Origin: Strix aluco
Lineage: Eukaryota; Chordata; Aves; Strigiformes; Strigidae
Assembly (NCBI RefSeq): GCF_031877795.1
Contig: NC_133931.1
Span: 72,267,429 to 72,331,428 of the forward strand
Direction of reading: 5' to 3'
Length of the DNA: 64,000 nucleotides
Within the stretch, counting starts at the first letter, position 1, and each line of letters starts with the position of its first letter. The notes below the pieces were generated by a model. The model had not been told where the DNA came from. It saw nothing but the letters and a program-made list of their open reading frames with translations, and did no database searches. A program made the position numbers and the translations under genes. Below, piece by piece: positions 50,842 to 63,840 of this stretch.

Positions 50842-53800
50842 TCCTAACATTGGCAGTTGTTAAACTAAAGAACAAACTCACTCTGAAGATATCAGGGACT
50901 TAATATTGCAAAGGCATTTTGGACCACAGAAATGCAAGGGATGCTCATTTGCCCTTTATACTGGGGCAGAATCAAGTCTCTTTGGACTATTTGTCAGTCT
51001 TGTTCTTGCAAATCATCAACGGCAAGACATCTCACAGCATCCTTAGGTATTAGGTTCCTTTGTTTTAGTGTTCTATTAAAACTTTGTTCTAATCCAAATA
51101 ACCTCAGCTGCAAGTTTAAACTTCCTTGTTCCACCCAGAACATCGCAGATTGCTGTCCTCTTCATAACAGACTTCTGTGTATTGAAAGAATATATACATT
51201 TAGACCGTTGTGATTGGGCTGTGGGTTCTTAGGTGGTAGGCAGGATAGCGTTTTGCATTTTTGAGACAAACATACAAACAGCCTTATTACTTGTTCCTTC
51301 TAAGCCACGTTTGCTAAAACCATTATCCCTGGGTTCTCTCTTGGGTGCTTTCTCTTTATCTGTTACCAGTTTAAAACATGGAGTCCCAAACTGAGTATGG
51401 GATTCCATTTGTGATTTGTTATTAGCACCAAGGAACTATAATTGCTCTCCAGACCTCACTGATTGTCTAGGATAACACTCCTGCTGGAAATGGGACTTGC
51501 TTCTCTTGGCACCAGTCTATTATTGACTGTGTGCAGTTTTTAATCCAATGTGAACACCCCATTCTCCTCTGCTGTACTGCTTCATTGATTTATCTCCTTT
51601 GTACAATATCTTACATCTGATGGACTCTTTTGTGTTTAAACCTCTTTTGGTTGATATTTACTGTACCAGTATCACTTTGACTTTTTAGTGTAATATTTTT
51701 TAAAAATTCTTGGTACAGAATTGTTTATTTTAGATACTTTCACCTAAGTTATTTGAGCTATGGCCTTGATGCCATCTATAAATCTTTAAAAACATACCCA
51801 TTCTGTCATCCAAACCACTAATTAAAACTGTTGGAAGGAATCAAATCCAGGAAGTAACTTAAAATGCACATCTGCTGGTTATTTAGCTGCTGTCTTTTGA
51901 GTACAGTTGATCAACAAGATGAGTCCCCTCATTGTTGCATTTTAGATCATATTTTTCTTAACTGGTTTATGAGAGCATTTAGGGAAATTTATGTTGGGAA
52001 CCTGTTAAGATAGAACTATACTTCACCTGTAGCTTTCCTTTCAGCCTTTGTGTTAATTGCTCTATTGGAATAGAAAGGTGTTACTATGACATAACATCCA
52101 TCTTAATCCTCCGCTCAGATATATCTTCCACATTGTGGTCATTTGGATTCTTCAGTGGGAGACCTGGATCCCTGTGAAAACTTGAAAGTAATATGTCCTG
52201 TGGAAATACTTGATATGTCCTTGTTGGAGGGGGGGAGTAATGTAACATCTAATATGTACTTCTCCTGTGAAAAGAAGCCAAGTGTTCTACAGTGAAACCC
52301 AAAATACTGAGGATTTGCAGAAATAACCCATTCTAACTATGGAAGGAGGGCAGTCCTTCCCTATTCTGATATAGGCCACAAGCTGGAGAAGTTAAGTTCA
52401 AGTTAAGTTTTGACTTTTTATTTAAGTAGCAGGATGGAAGAAGCAGTATATCAATAGGCTTCTAGCTTGTAAATGCAGTTGTGTTTGTACTATTTGCTAT
52501 AACATTTCCAAGACAAATCAATCCCGCTCTAAGGTATACTGAGAATAAATAAATAAATTCTAAAAGTATTTGTCCAGGACCTTTGTTCTAAGGGAACATG
52601 GTACCTGATTTGTATATTAGAGGGATTACTTTTTTTGTTCTTTTTAGTGTGGATTTGTTTGCTTAGTAATGAGTACAGATAGGATCCAGTACTGTGGAAG
52701 GGCTTACTTAAAGTGCCTTCCTGGTGTGGACCATTTTATATTTTGGGAGTTTTTCCCTTTGCATTTATCTCACTGAAGTGCCACTGTGTTGTTATAAGGA
52801 TTTACTTTGGATATATATGGCTGTTTAGCACTTCAGTGGTAACTTTTCTCGTAGAAGAATTGGTTATGGAAGCAGCTTTGCTTTTCTGGTATCCTAGGCT
52901 GATAAAGGAAAAGAAATAATGATTTTTACTTTTTAATAGTAGGAATTCTTGAAAAGTGGCATATGGAAGATCGGTTGGCATTAACAGTGCAAAGCTGCTT
53001 TCTAACTGCTGCCTGCTTGACAGTGAAGCTGTTCAGGTGCAGGGTACTGCAGCACTCTGCATCTCTAGAAGATGCAAGCCAGCAAGTGTTTTTGAGACTC
53101 ATGTTGCTGAGGTATAATTGCATATGGATCCCTCTGTCTGTAACGGAGTAGAAAGGTTCTCACTTTGGCCCCTTCTGGACAGAGCTATAGGCACAGTAAA
53201 GTATATGCTTCATGGAATATCTGCAAATCAAGGGATACCTCATGAGTTGCTCATTGTTATTTGAGCCATCTGCAGAAAATGCCATTTCTTCTTTCTACCA
53301 GAAAATGTCATCTACGGCAGAGATCTCTGAGCATACATTAAACATTGTTCTGTTGACTGCTGGTCTGTGCAGTATTTTTATTAGCCTTTCTACTCTTGTC
53401 AAAAAGGATTGGGAATTGAAAGAATGCTCCCCCCCCCTCTGTTGGGGGTGGGGAGATACTGTGGTGTGTGGTGCAACACATCAACTGTTGTTTCTGTACT
53501 TTACAATACAGAAGTTCTTTTAAAATTTTGGAAATATTTTCAATCTATCAGTAATATATTTCAAATCTATCAGTAGATTCAGATACTCATTCTGATCTTT
53601 TCTTTTGTCACAGAATGAACTATCTTGATGTGGAGAAGTGTTTTCCTTCCCTCTTTGAATTCAGATTTTTTTGAATGTAATGTAAGTTTAGAGGCCATGA
53701 TGAAATGTCATAAGGTGATACTTTGTAAGCTACTGAATTGTAAAACTGATTGGATTTCTCCAGTTGACGAAAAAATTATGTGGTATTGAAAGAGGTAAAG

Positions 53801-53904
53801 TTGCTGTTAAAAACTTGTCTCTTCAGAGGAACTTAAACAGGCAAATGCTTAGTAGAACTACAGAATATTCTTGCTGTTGGAGACCTTTCCAGATGTTTTC
53901 AGTT
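50842..53904 (+). other. EPB41L4B intron 1, no exon recognised
   Basis: AT-rich intronic sequence. It contains a G-run near 52230, a C9/G5 short inverted repeat near 53428-53448 and a duplicated 'tctatcagta' motif at 53540-53573. No coding or RNA gene is supportable. Confidence 0.55.
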
Positions 53905-55270
53905 CATAGTCATGTGGGTTGGAATGATGGTCCAAACTCTTACTCAAAGCAGAGTAAAGCTGAATTTAGACCAGTTTTTTTCTTTGAATTCAGACTGAGG
54001 GCTTTGTCCTATCTTGAAAATTTACAAGGATGGAGATTCTACAACTTCTCTGGGCAGTCTAGTGAGAAGTTTTTTAGTATATTTAGTTGGAAACCTTCCT
54101 ATCTCAATTTGTGTCTTGTTCTCTTACCATGCGTCTCAGCAAAGAGTCTGTCTGTCTTTGCAGTTACTTTCGCTTAGGTATCAGAAGATTGCTCTTCAGT
54201 TTCCCAAATCTGTCTTTTCTCTAGGCTAAACAAACCCCGTTCTTTCAGCCTTTCTTCACAGGGAGAGTGCTGCAATGCCCTTATGATAGGTGGCCATCTG
54301 CAGAACCTACTCCACTTGTCAACATCATTCTTGTCCCAAAACTGGATGCTGTCTCCCAGATGTGATCCAACAAGTGCCGAGTAAAGAGGAATAGCGAGTT
54401 CCCTTAATCTACCTGCTGTGCTTCTGCTGATACAGTCCAGTATGCTTGCTGGCCTTCATTGTTGCCAGGGCACACTTCTGGTTTGTGTTCAGCTTGCTGT
54501 CTGCTAGAAGCCTCAGGTCCTTTTCAGCAGAGCTGCTCCCCACCTAATCAGACCCCAGCCTGTACCACTTGCAGGGATTAGTTAGCCTGTCACAAGTGCA
54601 GAACTTTGTTTATGTTTGAATTTCATGTGGTTCCTAGTGGCCCGTTCTTCCAGCCTATCTAGGTTGCTTTGAATGGCAGCCCTTCATTTGAGCATGCCAG
54701 CTGCACCCCCCAGCTTGATGTATTTCAAGAACTCAGTGAGGATGCGCTACAGTTGAAAAATTGAGGAACTCTACTTGTAAGTTCTCTAGGTAGAGTATGG
54801 CCTCTAGATAGAGTATGAACTGATAATTGCTGCATTTTGAGCCTGGTCATCCAACCAGTGTTTCAGCCACTTGGAAGTTAACCCATCTAGACTCTAGTAC
54901 AACAACTTGGATTCAAGGATGCTGTCAGAGACCATGTTGAAAGTTGCATAGTCAGGGTAAGCAATGTCGTCTGCTTTCTTCTCATCCACAGATCTAGTCA
55001 TTTCATCATAGCAGTTAATCAGGTTGATCAAGCATGATTTATCCTTGGTAAATCCATGCTAGTGTTTTTCCCCATCATCATCTGCTTTGTGTGCCCTATA
55101 ATATTTTTCAAGAGGATGTGTTTTATGATTTTCACACAGATTGAAGTGAGGCTGACCAACCTGTAGTTCTTCAGATTGTGTACTTACCCTTTTTGGAGAT
55201 AAATGCAATGTTTGCTTTTTCCTAGTCATTGGAATATTCTCCACAGTCTTTTCAAAATGCCTCAAGAACT
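53905..55270 (-). mobile_element. CR1 LINE, 3' part of ORF2 and 3' UTR, minus strand
   Basis: The plus strand reads as the complement of CR1. The 3' end is near 53905 ('catgtgggttggaatga'), followed by 'ggatggagattctacaactt', 'ctaggctaaacaaaccccg', 'ccttttcagcagagctgctcc' and 'ctgtcagagaccatgttgaaa'; the copy then runs into the reverse-transcriptase domain ('gatcaagcatgatttatcc'). It is about 1.37 kb, 5'-truncated and full of stops. A plus-strand 137-codon frame at 53764-54177 is partly antisense of it. The 5' boundary is approximate. Confidence 0.88.
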
Positions 55271-55809
55271 GGGAGTTACTGGGTAAATCTGAAACATCTA
55301 TTCAGTGAATGGAGGGGTCAGAAACTTCTTGATGAAAGTTATTTGTCCCATGCTTGTTTGCAAAACAAGTACTACCTTGAAGTATTTGTATGTATAAAGG
55401 AACAGTGGAGAAATTAAAAATTTATTTTTTTAAATTGAGTAACAAAAGGAGCACTTTCAGTTAAATACCTGAATGTCTTATTCCCTTTTAAAAAGCGCAA
55501 ATACTTTCTGCCATGGCTTTCTGTTTAAGTCTTTTAATAGAATTGGACACAACCCAAAATTAAAGTTTTATCCAGTAGAGCTGCAGCATTTGTAACATGG
55601 TTTGAATCTCAGAGACTTGGTGAGGTGGCATGTATAGGTGGAACAGTCATGGATAGATGTAGGCTGTTTAGGAAGGATCAGAAAGAAAAGAGAGGGAAAG
55701 CTGCACTCTTAGGTAGCTCTTTATCTGCATAGAGCTCTAGTATAAAAGCAGTCATGATTGTTGAGTCTGTGGGGCAGAATCAGAGAGGAGGGAACAAAAG
55801 CAACGTTAT

Positions 55810-57972
55810 TTGGGAATTTTTAGATTGCCTGACGAGATGGAAGTTGTGGTTAATGCTTTCTGCAAACTATAGGTCTCCTGTCTATTGTCCTCACAGAGGC
55901 TTTCAGACATCTGCTGGGATGGCCTGAAAACTTTAGACAGACAAGGCTGGAGATTCCTAGAAGGCATAAATGATGAATTCCTAGCAGCCAGGGGTAACAC
56001 TCTTTCACCTGTTTGACGACAAGGTGGAAGAAGCTGGTGAATCTTGAGTTTAAGTGATCGTGACATGACTGAGTTCAGGATTTGAAGAAGGCTGGGAAGC
56101 TTAGCAGAAAAATCAGGCCTGTGGACTTATTTGAGGATTTGCTAAATTAGAATCCCTGGGGAGGTAGTCAATAAGGGGCTTAAAAAAGAAATTTAAAAAT
56201 CTTTTTAAAGAAAATGCATGGACAGCTCAGGGGCAGACCATCTTAATTTTCCAGGAAGATCAGGGCTTTGAACAGAAGGCCCACTTGACTGAGCAAGAGG
56301 CTCCTTGGTGAACAAAACCACAGAAGAGGGGCATGTGAGAAGTGTAAACGTGGACCAGCAACTGAAGAGAAGTATAAAAGCATTACTCAGGTATTTAAGA
56401 ATGAACACTGGAAGGCCAAAGCCCAGCCAGAGTTAGGGCTAATGAAGATTAACAAGAGAGGCTTCTACAGGTATGCTAGTAGAAGGAGGAAGTTCAAGGA
56501 GAATGTAGAACCACTGATGAGGTGGGGGAGACAACCTAGTGGTAGATGGTGTGGGAAAAACTGGTGTATTCAGTGCCTTTCTTGCCATTGTCTTTGCAGG
56601 TGAGAGCCAGTTCTCATACCTTTGTGTTTAATGGTAGAGACTGGGAAGGATATGAGCAGATCATATTAGGGAGCAACAGGTTAAAGACTACTTAGAGCAA
56701 CTGGATGTGCTGAGATTCGTGGTGCTGGACTGAATTCACCTTAGGAAGCTGAAAGAGTTGGCAATGTGACTGCAAGGTGAAAAATCATGGGAAAAGTTTA
56801 ATACTATACCCATCTGCAAGAAAGTCAGGCAAAACTCTGAAAGTTACAGGTTTGTCAGACTCATTTCAGTCCTTGGAAGGATCATGGCTTGTCTCCACTT
56901 AGATTCCATTTCCTAACATATGGTCAAGAAATTAATACTTAATAGTGTGCATTTTGTTAACAAGAGTATGCTTACCCAATTTCATTGCCTGCTGTGGTAA
57001 AATGGCTGGCTATATGAATGACAGAAAAACAGTCATTATATTACCTTTTGAGTTTGCTAAGGTTTTGGACACTGCAACTGCATTCTCATTTAGAAGTTGA
57101 GGGAAGTATGGGCTGGATGAACAATCTGCTTAATGGGTTGAAAATCAGCTTGACTGTTATCAATAGCTCGACATCCAGCTGGCAGCTGACTGAGTGCAGT
57201 ATGCCAAGGGTTGATTCTGGGGTCCATATTTTTCAATACCTAGTGATTTGGATGATGACATTTATTTGCAAATGACACCAAATCAGTGGGAGTGGCTGAC
57301 AGGTATGGCAAAGCATAAATCCCAAGGGACCTTGAGAGACTTAAGGATTGGGCCATCAGAGGCTTCATGAAGTTGAACACAAAGTGCAAACTTGTGCACC
57401 TGACTGTGAATCAGTACAGGCTGGGAACTGATGGGCTAAGTATCAGCTTTGCTCAAAAGGACTGGGAATTGTGGTTGAAACCAAGTTGAATATGAACTAG
57501 TAGTGTGATGTCACTGTCAATAGATCTGGTACTGTGCTACATTAGGAGTGTGGCCAGCAGATCAAAGGAAATTACTGTTGTTCCATACTTGGCACTGATG
57601 AGCCTACAACAGGAATATTCTTTTTGGGCCCACTAGTAAATGTCAAGAAGCTGAAGATGTTTCAGTGTATTATTACCAGGGTGGTCTGCATGACCTGCAA
57701 GGGTAGGCTGAGGGAGTGAGTTTTGTCTGATGCAGCATAGGCTAAGCTGCAACTTTTTAGAGGGCAGTTATGACAATGATGGAGCCAACAGCAAACTGTG
57801 GCAGATTGTGGTGGTAGATGATATAACAAGACCAAAGACCTGGTTTTGGCTTGAGAAGTTCATGTTGGACATTATGAAAAATTTCTCCTCTGGGAAGACA
57901 GTGCAACTGGAGCAGGTTATTCAGAGAAGCCATGAGATCTCTGCCCTTAAAGGTTCTCCGGAGTTGGCTGTT
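55810..57972 (+). mobile_element. CR1 LINE, long degraded copy with ORF2 remains
   Basis: About 2.1 kb of plus-strand CR1. Recognisable parts are the endonuclease-RT linker, a 'caagagaggcttctacag' block near 56450, the reverse-transcriptase region with a decayed 'SSTSSW...SGV' stretch around 57160-57220 followed by an 'FNIFINDLD'-like remnant near 57230-57260, and the thumb/tail region ending near 57970 at a tetranucleotide repeat. Many frameshifts and stops are present, so it is inactive. It lies divergently to the minus-strand CR1 at 53905-55270, about 540 bp away. The start is approximate. Confidence 0.82.
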
Positions 57973-58006
57973 CTATCTATGTATCTATTCATCCATCCAT
58001 CCATCC
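57973..58006 (+). repeat. (CTAT/ATCC) tetranucleotide microsatellite
   Basis: A short CTAT-type run is followed by four perfect ATCC units (57991-58006). It sits where the CR1 homology ends and probably marks its 3' junction. Confidence 0.8.
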
Positions 58007-61000
58007 TTATTGTGTCTGGATCTGCAAGACAAAGGATATATTGGAGCCTCCTGTCCTTTGATAATTTTACGTTGTTCTGGTTTGTTTTTCTTTTATCTTG
58101 CTTGGGTGTGTGTATCTATAGATGTGAAACACCTCTGAATTCAGTGGAGATGCTTTAACTTGCTCTAGCAGCATGCTTTGCAGTTAATTAATGTTAAGTT
58201 CAGTGTGTAGGGGGAGAGGTGGGGAAAGAAAAAAAGGCAGTTGTGTCCCTTTGAACAAGAATGCTTTGTTCAGCATTGGCACCAGTAGTCTTTTGGGCTT
58301 TGGCCTAGGGGAACATGGTAATCTTTCTGGCTTCAGGATTGCAGTCTGGCTTTTCTTCCTATCAAGGGGCTGGAGTCTAGGCAGAGTTCTACTAGGCAAG
58401 GTTTTTTTTTGTTTTTTTAAATCTTCTCCATAATGATGAGAAATTCCCTCCTAATAATGGAATTCTAATAGTGCTGTTGAGTAATCCTTAGTATCGTTAT
58501 AGGCTTCATTGCTTTGAATCAGCCTCTTGACTGAAATGGGCTGAGAAAGTAGGATCTTAAAAGAGTACGTGGGTATCTTCACATGTGTACCCGTGCACAT
58601 ATTTTACTTCTTTGGGGCGCTGGGAATTCCTCAGAAGCAGTTTTGTCTTAAGCTCCTTGTATTTCACTAAATCAGCATCTCTGTCACAAGGGCTTTCTCT
58701 GTCACTGATGGATAGCAATTCAAGTTCAGCATAATAGGAAGGAAGAAACTTGAAAGCAGCAGAGAGCTTGTGAGTTCTTAGAGTATGTTTAGTAATCCCT
58801 GCCTGTGGCTTCAGGAGTTAGTAAACACTGTATATATTCACACCAGAAGACTGAGTTTGCTTTTTGAGTATAAACATTGGCTTGCTGTAGCAACATAGTC
58901 CTGTGCTTAAGATGTTTAATATGAAATAATCCTCTATTCTGACTAGTACACCACTGATTATCCCCCTACCTTCATCTTGGTTGCTACTTAATTATTGTAT
59001 TTCAGGAGTAGGATGCTATACATCTGATATTTTTGTCTGAAACTGATAGTAATTTTATAATAATCAAGTCTAGCTATTCTGTAATGAGCGTATGTTGTGA
59101 ACCTGAAGCACAAAATCTGAGTGAGTTTGTGTTTGAAAGCTGTAGCAGGGTAGTGGGTTTGTGTGAGAGCTGTGCTTCCTTTCTCTTAATTTGAGGCACT
59201 GGCACTTCAGAGTTTGTTGCACAATTTTCTGGAGCTGTTTATCTAGGCGAAATGTGTTGCTTGGGCAATTCTTTGAGTATGCGCTGTTGATACAGGGCCT
59301 TCTGCCAACTGATTGCCCAATTCATTTCCCTCCTGTACCTTGATTCTTGTCTTGCAATATGTTCTCTAGTACAGTTATTTACCCAAGCAAGAATTTTGTT
59401 TGTTTTGGAAAATTTTGATCAGTTTTAATAAATTTGTCCATAAATATCTTGTCTGCTTTATTTCTCTAATGCCATCTCCTTCCCCCCCTTCTCAGGCCTC
59501 CAGATTTGGCTTTTACATTTGTTTTTGTAATTAAAGAAGTTCTTAAGTAGCTTAAACTTACAGTAAACGTATTTAGGCAAAAGTTAGATAGAAGGTCTCC
59601 TTGAACAGCTGTGAGATTTGGGAGGCCTATAGTATGAGCATATAGATCATAGTAGTGGTGCCCAACCAGGCACCATTAAGGCATGGTTGTACTGGGCATT
59701 GTAGGTTCAGGCAGCAAGATAAATTCATGACCTTAAACAGATTTTGTAAGAGTGAGTAAAGTGTGTGTACCATCTAATAGAGAAAGGTGTTTGTTGTATT
59801 AATGCTAGGAATCCCTGTGGGTTCCAGGCTAGTAGAAGATGACCAGCTGGTTTCCTGTATTTCTCCACATTGTCTCTTCCCCAAGTTACATTCCTCAATT
59901 GTACCATGTATATGTCAAAATTTACTCCTGCTTCTGTGGTTCTTGTTCTCTTCTTAGTTTTACTACTGTCTTCTCTTGACTCTTAAATGCTCCACATAGT
60001 TGCAGCCTTTACTTTTTCCAGTTGAAGTCTTTCTCCTCTACTCCACAGCAGTGACTTTGATCAGTTTCTGGATCAGTAGCATATGAAATGTTAGATGTAT
60101 ACTCCTGATATTGCATGCTTTCTTTGCCAGGTAGCTGATCTGCCTGCTATGTTTAATGCAGACAAAAATACTCCTTTTGTATTAATATTATAACATTACA
60201 TGAACAAAAGATTATTTGGCTCCACTAGCCCTTACCGTGTCTGAAAACATCAAAGAAAGATTTAATCAGTTTACCAAGATGCTGGAAAAAGAATATGGGA
60301 TCAATAGCTGAGCTGCTACAAAGTACAAAAAATACAGATGCCATCTAGAGCTGTTGAAAAAATTAAGATGTGGTTTTAGTGCATGATAAAAATATGGTAT
60401 GTGATGCCTGTTCCATTACAAGTGTTACATGTGTGCCAGCTTGTTCTGGCATGTAAATAAGGCAGTTCTAGCTTCCTTCTGAAGCTTTGTAAATAGTGCA
60501 GCATACCTGCTGATACCTTCCAAAGTGAGGAAGACGTTTATAATTTGTGTAAATTCTCATCACTTAAGTATGATGTAAACATCACTGAGTACTCTACATA
60601 CAATACTTGCTTCTTATTGGTCTTGATAGGTTATATTCAAGACTGTTGGTAGAGGGTTTTTTTGGGGGGGGGAGGGATTTCTTTATTTTGAGAAATGTCT
60701 TTGGTGTATGCCCTTTGAACCCTTTTTAATCTTTGGTGAGTCAGTCTCATTATGCAGTGGAAAATGATATGCCTTTAACATAGTTTTTAGTATTAAGACT
60801 TAACAAAAGGAATTTACCCATAGTAGTTCTAGCAGAGTTGGTCTGCTGTGGTTACCTTGCAGACCTCCTATGCAGAAATGGGTGCTCAACTTCCTGAGAA
60901 CTACCTCTTTCCAAGGGGCAGAAGTTACTCCAGAATAAAGCGCTGTAGCACAGCCTCTCCATGAGGGAAGTGGAATGTTGGTTATCTTCCTGAGGGATAC

Positions 61001-62486
61001 TTTCACAGACTTTTGTGGTCAGTATCCAAAAGGTAAGCAAGCCATAACTCAGTCCTTCATCCATGTATCCCTTCTGGGGTCTTGAAGACAACTGGCGGCT
61101 CTCTGGAAGATGATGTTTTAAGCATTGACTATGTTGGGTTAAAACAAATCGATTAGAAATGCAACTTACTGAAAATTGTTATTTGATTGTGTGTGTCTTG
61201 GGAACCAATTGTATTACACCAATGGATTTTTAAAAAAAATGCTTACTCTGTGTAGTGTTAGGCTTCCATTTTTCATGCACTTACACTTGATTAAGTAGAT
61301 GTTTTGAAGTAGAATAACAGAGACGATTGTTTAAGTTACTTTGTCTACTATTATTCTTGTCCTTCAGCAAATTCCTACAATTTAATACTTGCCCTAGTTC
61401 ACAGTTTATCCTGAAAATTCAAAACAACCAGCAGCTTTAACAGTGATGAAAGCTAGAAGACAACTGGAACATAACATGAGAAAATGCTTTGCTTCTAAGT
61501 GCTGCATTGTAAACAAAACTGCATTAATTCAGTATGAGTTACACACAAAGTCAGGAAAGGCTTGTTACCAACAAACTGTCAATTTTATGTCTGTTCACTT
61601 ACAGGAAGCTTAAATTAGGAGGTGGGGGAAAGTGCAAGAGTTTGACTCACATGGGTTGGGAGATAATATATCTAAACCTAGGTTTACATTTAAAGTAACA
61701 TAAAGCTTTGAAAATGCTTTTAAAGTGTTAAATATTTGTCATATTGTAGTTTGTACATTTTGTGTTTTCGTGATCCACCAGGGAAAATGGATTCACTGGT
61801 AATGAGAGAATAACTCAGGCTGGAGAAGGACAATTTCAAATACGCGAGATTTTGCAGCCCCTGGATGTTGTGAAAATGAGGCTGGAAAGCATTTGGTGTT
61901 CCTTGCAGACAGATGTGCGCTCCCCACTGACTGACTGTGGCCCATGGAGTCTTAGCAATTCACTTTGCATGGAATCTCTGAGCAGGAAGGAGAGAGTGCT
62001 TTTACATCACAATAACCTATACTTTGGTGGGTTGGTTGTGTTTGTCTCTGTAAATATAATATATTTTTAAAAGCTACCTTTTAATTAAATGCCCATAGTT
62101 ATTGAATGACAGAGTAATTTCCTCCTCTGAACGTTGGGGGTGGAGAGGGAGGATGAGACTGACAGACAAAGGAACCATCCTGTTTCTCAGAGTAAAATAG
62201 TTTTTATCACTCATTGAAGACATGAGTTCATTGGTCTGTATTGTGAGTAGAGAGTATTGCCTTTCAGTAATGATGAGTATGGCAGATCTAAGATAACCTT
62301 GTCTTGAGCTAGGACAGTAAGAGTGGCTGAGGTGACTCCCTGCTCTCCACTGTCCCCCTGAACACTGGCTATTTTGTATCTCATACTGAAGGCCCAGTAA
62401 TCTGTACCTGATGTATTAGAAGCCTAGAAACTGAGGTCAAGACTGTGGAGTCTGTGAGGGAGGGTAGGCATTTGTATTGGGGTACG
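58007..62486 (+). other. EPB41L4B intron 1, no exon recognised
   Basis: AT-rich intron. A T-run followed by a G-run lies near 60657-60676. Open frames are below about 80 codons. No FERM-domain exon, repeat family or RNA gene was recognised. Confidence 0.55.
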
Positions 62487-63420
62487 TGACAAGGTTTTGG
62501 TAGCAGGGGAGCTGCAGGGATGGCTTCTGTGAGAAGATGCCAGAAGCTTGTCCCCATGTCAAACAGAACCAGTTCCATCTGGCTCCAAGACAGAGCTGCC
62601 ACTGGCTAAAGCTGAACCCAGTCAGCGATGTTGGTAGCACCTCTGTGATAACATATTTAGGAAGGGGGAAAAACCTCTGCACAGCAGCTGTGAGAGGGAG
62701 GAAGGAGTGAGAAAAATGTGAAAGAAACAGCCTTGCAGATGGCAAGGTCAGTGAAGAAGGAGCGGGAGGAGATGCTCCAGGCACCAGAGCAGAGATTTTC
62801 CTGCAGCCTGTGCTGAAGACCATGTCAAGGGAGGCTGTATCCCTGCAGTCCATGGAAGACCATAGTAGAGCAGATATCCACCTGCAGCCCATTGAGGACC
62901 CCACGCAGAAGGAGGCAGATGTGCCTGGAAGGAGGCTGTGACCACATGGAGAGCCTGTGCTGGAGCAGGCTCCTGGAAGGAACTGCTGCCCCAAGGGGAC
63001 CCATGCTGGAGCAGTCTGTTCCTGAAAGACTGCACCCCATGGAAGGGCCCATGCTGGAGCTGTTCCTGAAGGACTGTAGACTGTGAGAAGGACCCACACT
63101 GGAGCAGTCCATGAAGGACTGTCTCCCGTGGGATAGACCACATGCTGGAACATGGGAACAGCATGAGGAGGAAGTAGCAGCAGAGACGAAGTGTCATGGA
63201 CTGACCGCTTCCCCTATTCCCCAGTGCCACTCAGGGGGAGGAGATAGAGTCAGGAGTGAAGTTGAGCCTGGGAAGAAGGGCAGGGGAAAGGTGTCTTTAG
63301 TTCTGTTTTTATTTCTCACTATCCTACTGTTATTAGTTGTCAATGAATTAAATTAATCTTCCCCAAGTTGAGTCTGTTTTGCCTGTCATGGTAGTGATCT
63401 TCCTGGACTTGTCTTGACCT
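62487..63420 (+). mobile_element. ERVL-like LTR, 3'-truncated, with internal ~45-48-bp repeats
   Basis: The sequence matches an avian ERVL-type LTR on the plus strand. It starts TGACAAGGTTTTGGTAGCAG, contains 'cttctgtgagaagatgcca' and 'gataacatatttaggaag' (TATA-like, about 62649-62666), then a tandem-repeat block, 'gacgaagtgtcatggactga', an ATTAAA signal at 63347-63352 and 'ccccaagttgagtctgtttt' in the U5-like end. The last ~100 bp expected after 'cttgacc' are missing. A minus-strand 238-codon frame (62437-63153) runs through it and is a repeat artefact. The left end is inferred from the TG dinucleotide. Confidence 0.78.
62954..63150 (+). repeat. tandem repeats, 45-48 bp, inside the LTR
   Basis: Units start at 62954, 63001, 63049 and 63094, with a partial unit at 63139. 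Spacings are 47, 48, 45 and 45. Each begins 'ccatgctggagc' or a close variant and continues '..ttcctgaaggactg...ccatgg.aagg'. The core resembles the unit of the minisatellite at 15958-16224 read on its minus strand. Confidence 0.82.
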
Positions 63421-63470
63421 GATGGGTCATATGGTCATATGAACCATACAAGGACATATGGTCCAGCCTC
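63421..63470. other. CATATG-rich junction segment
   Basis: Three CATATG hexamers occur within about 35 bp between the truncated LTR and the next CR1 copy, with short partial palindromes (for example GTCATATGAAC and GGACATATGGTCC). This is probably a rearranged junction; no function is claimed. Confidence 0.5.
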
Positions 63471-63519
63471 ATAACACCATTGCAGCCCTTTCCTGATGTC
63501 TAGTTTGTCAGCATCCTCC

Positions 63520-63840
63520 ACACAAGTCACCTGGATGCTCCAGCTTGGTGTCTTCCAAAAAGTCAATGAAGATGTGTTTCATTTCTTCCTCCATATAGTA
63601 GATGAAGGTGTTAAACAAGATAGGTTTGAGGATATATCCTTGAGGAATTCCTCTTATGGGTGGTACAAACCATTAATCACTACCCTTTGAGCCCAGTGAT
63701 CCTAGTCTTCCACAGTAATCCACCTATCTAGACTATAATATCCCAGTTTGGATGTAAGGGTGCTGTAGGAGACCATGTTGAAAACCCAACAGTTGAGATA
63801 AACAACTTTTGCTGGTCTTTCATCCAAGATTTAAAAAGAG
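63520..63840 (-). mobile_element. CR1 LINE fragment, reverse-transcriptase region, minus strand
   Basis: The plus strand reads as the complement of CR1 ORF2. Visible blocks are 'cagcttggtgtcttccaaa', 'gatgaaggtgttaaacaag', 'ctttgagcccagtgatcct' and 'gtaggagaccatgttgaaa'. It is about 320 bp, diverged and truncated at both ends. It lies next to the LTR above. Confidence 0.82.

Noticed and set aside
53764..54177. 137-codon plus-strand frame
   Set aside because: Its second half is antisense CR1 sequence; the remainder has no domain.
62437..63153. 238-codon minus-strand open frame with repeated motifs
   Set aside because: It runs antisense through the ERVL-like LTR; the protein repeats simply reflect the 45-48-bp DNA repeat units (lengths are mostly multiples of three).
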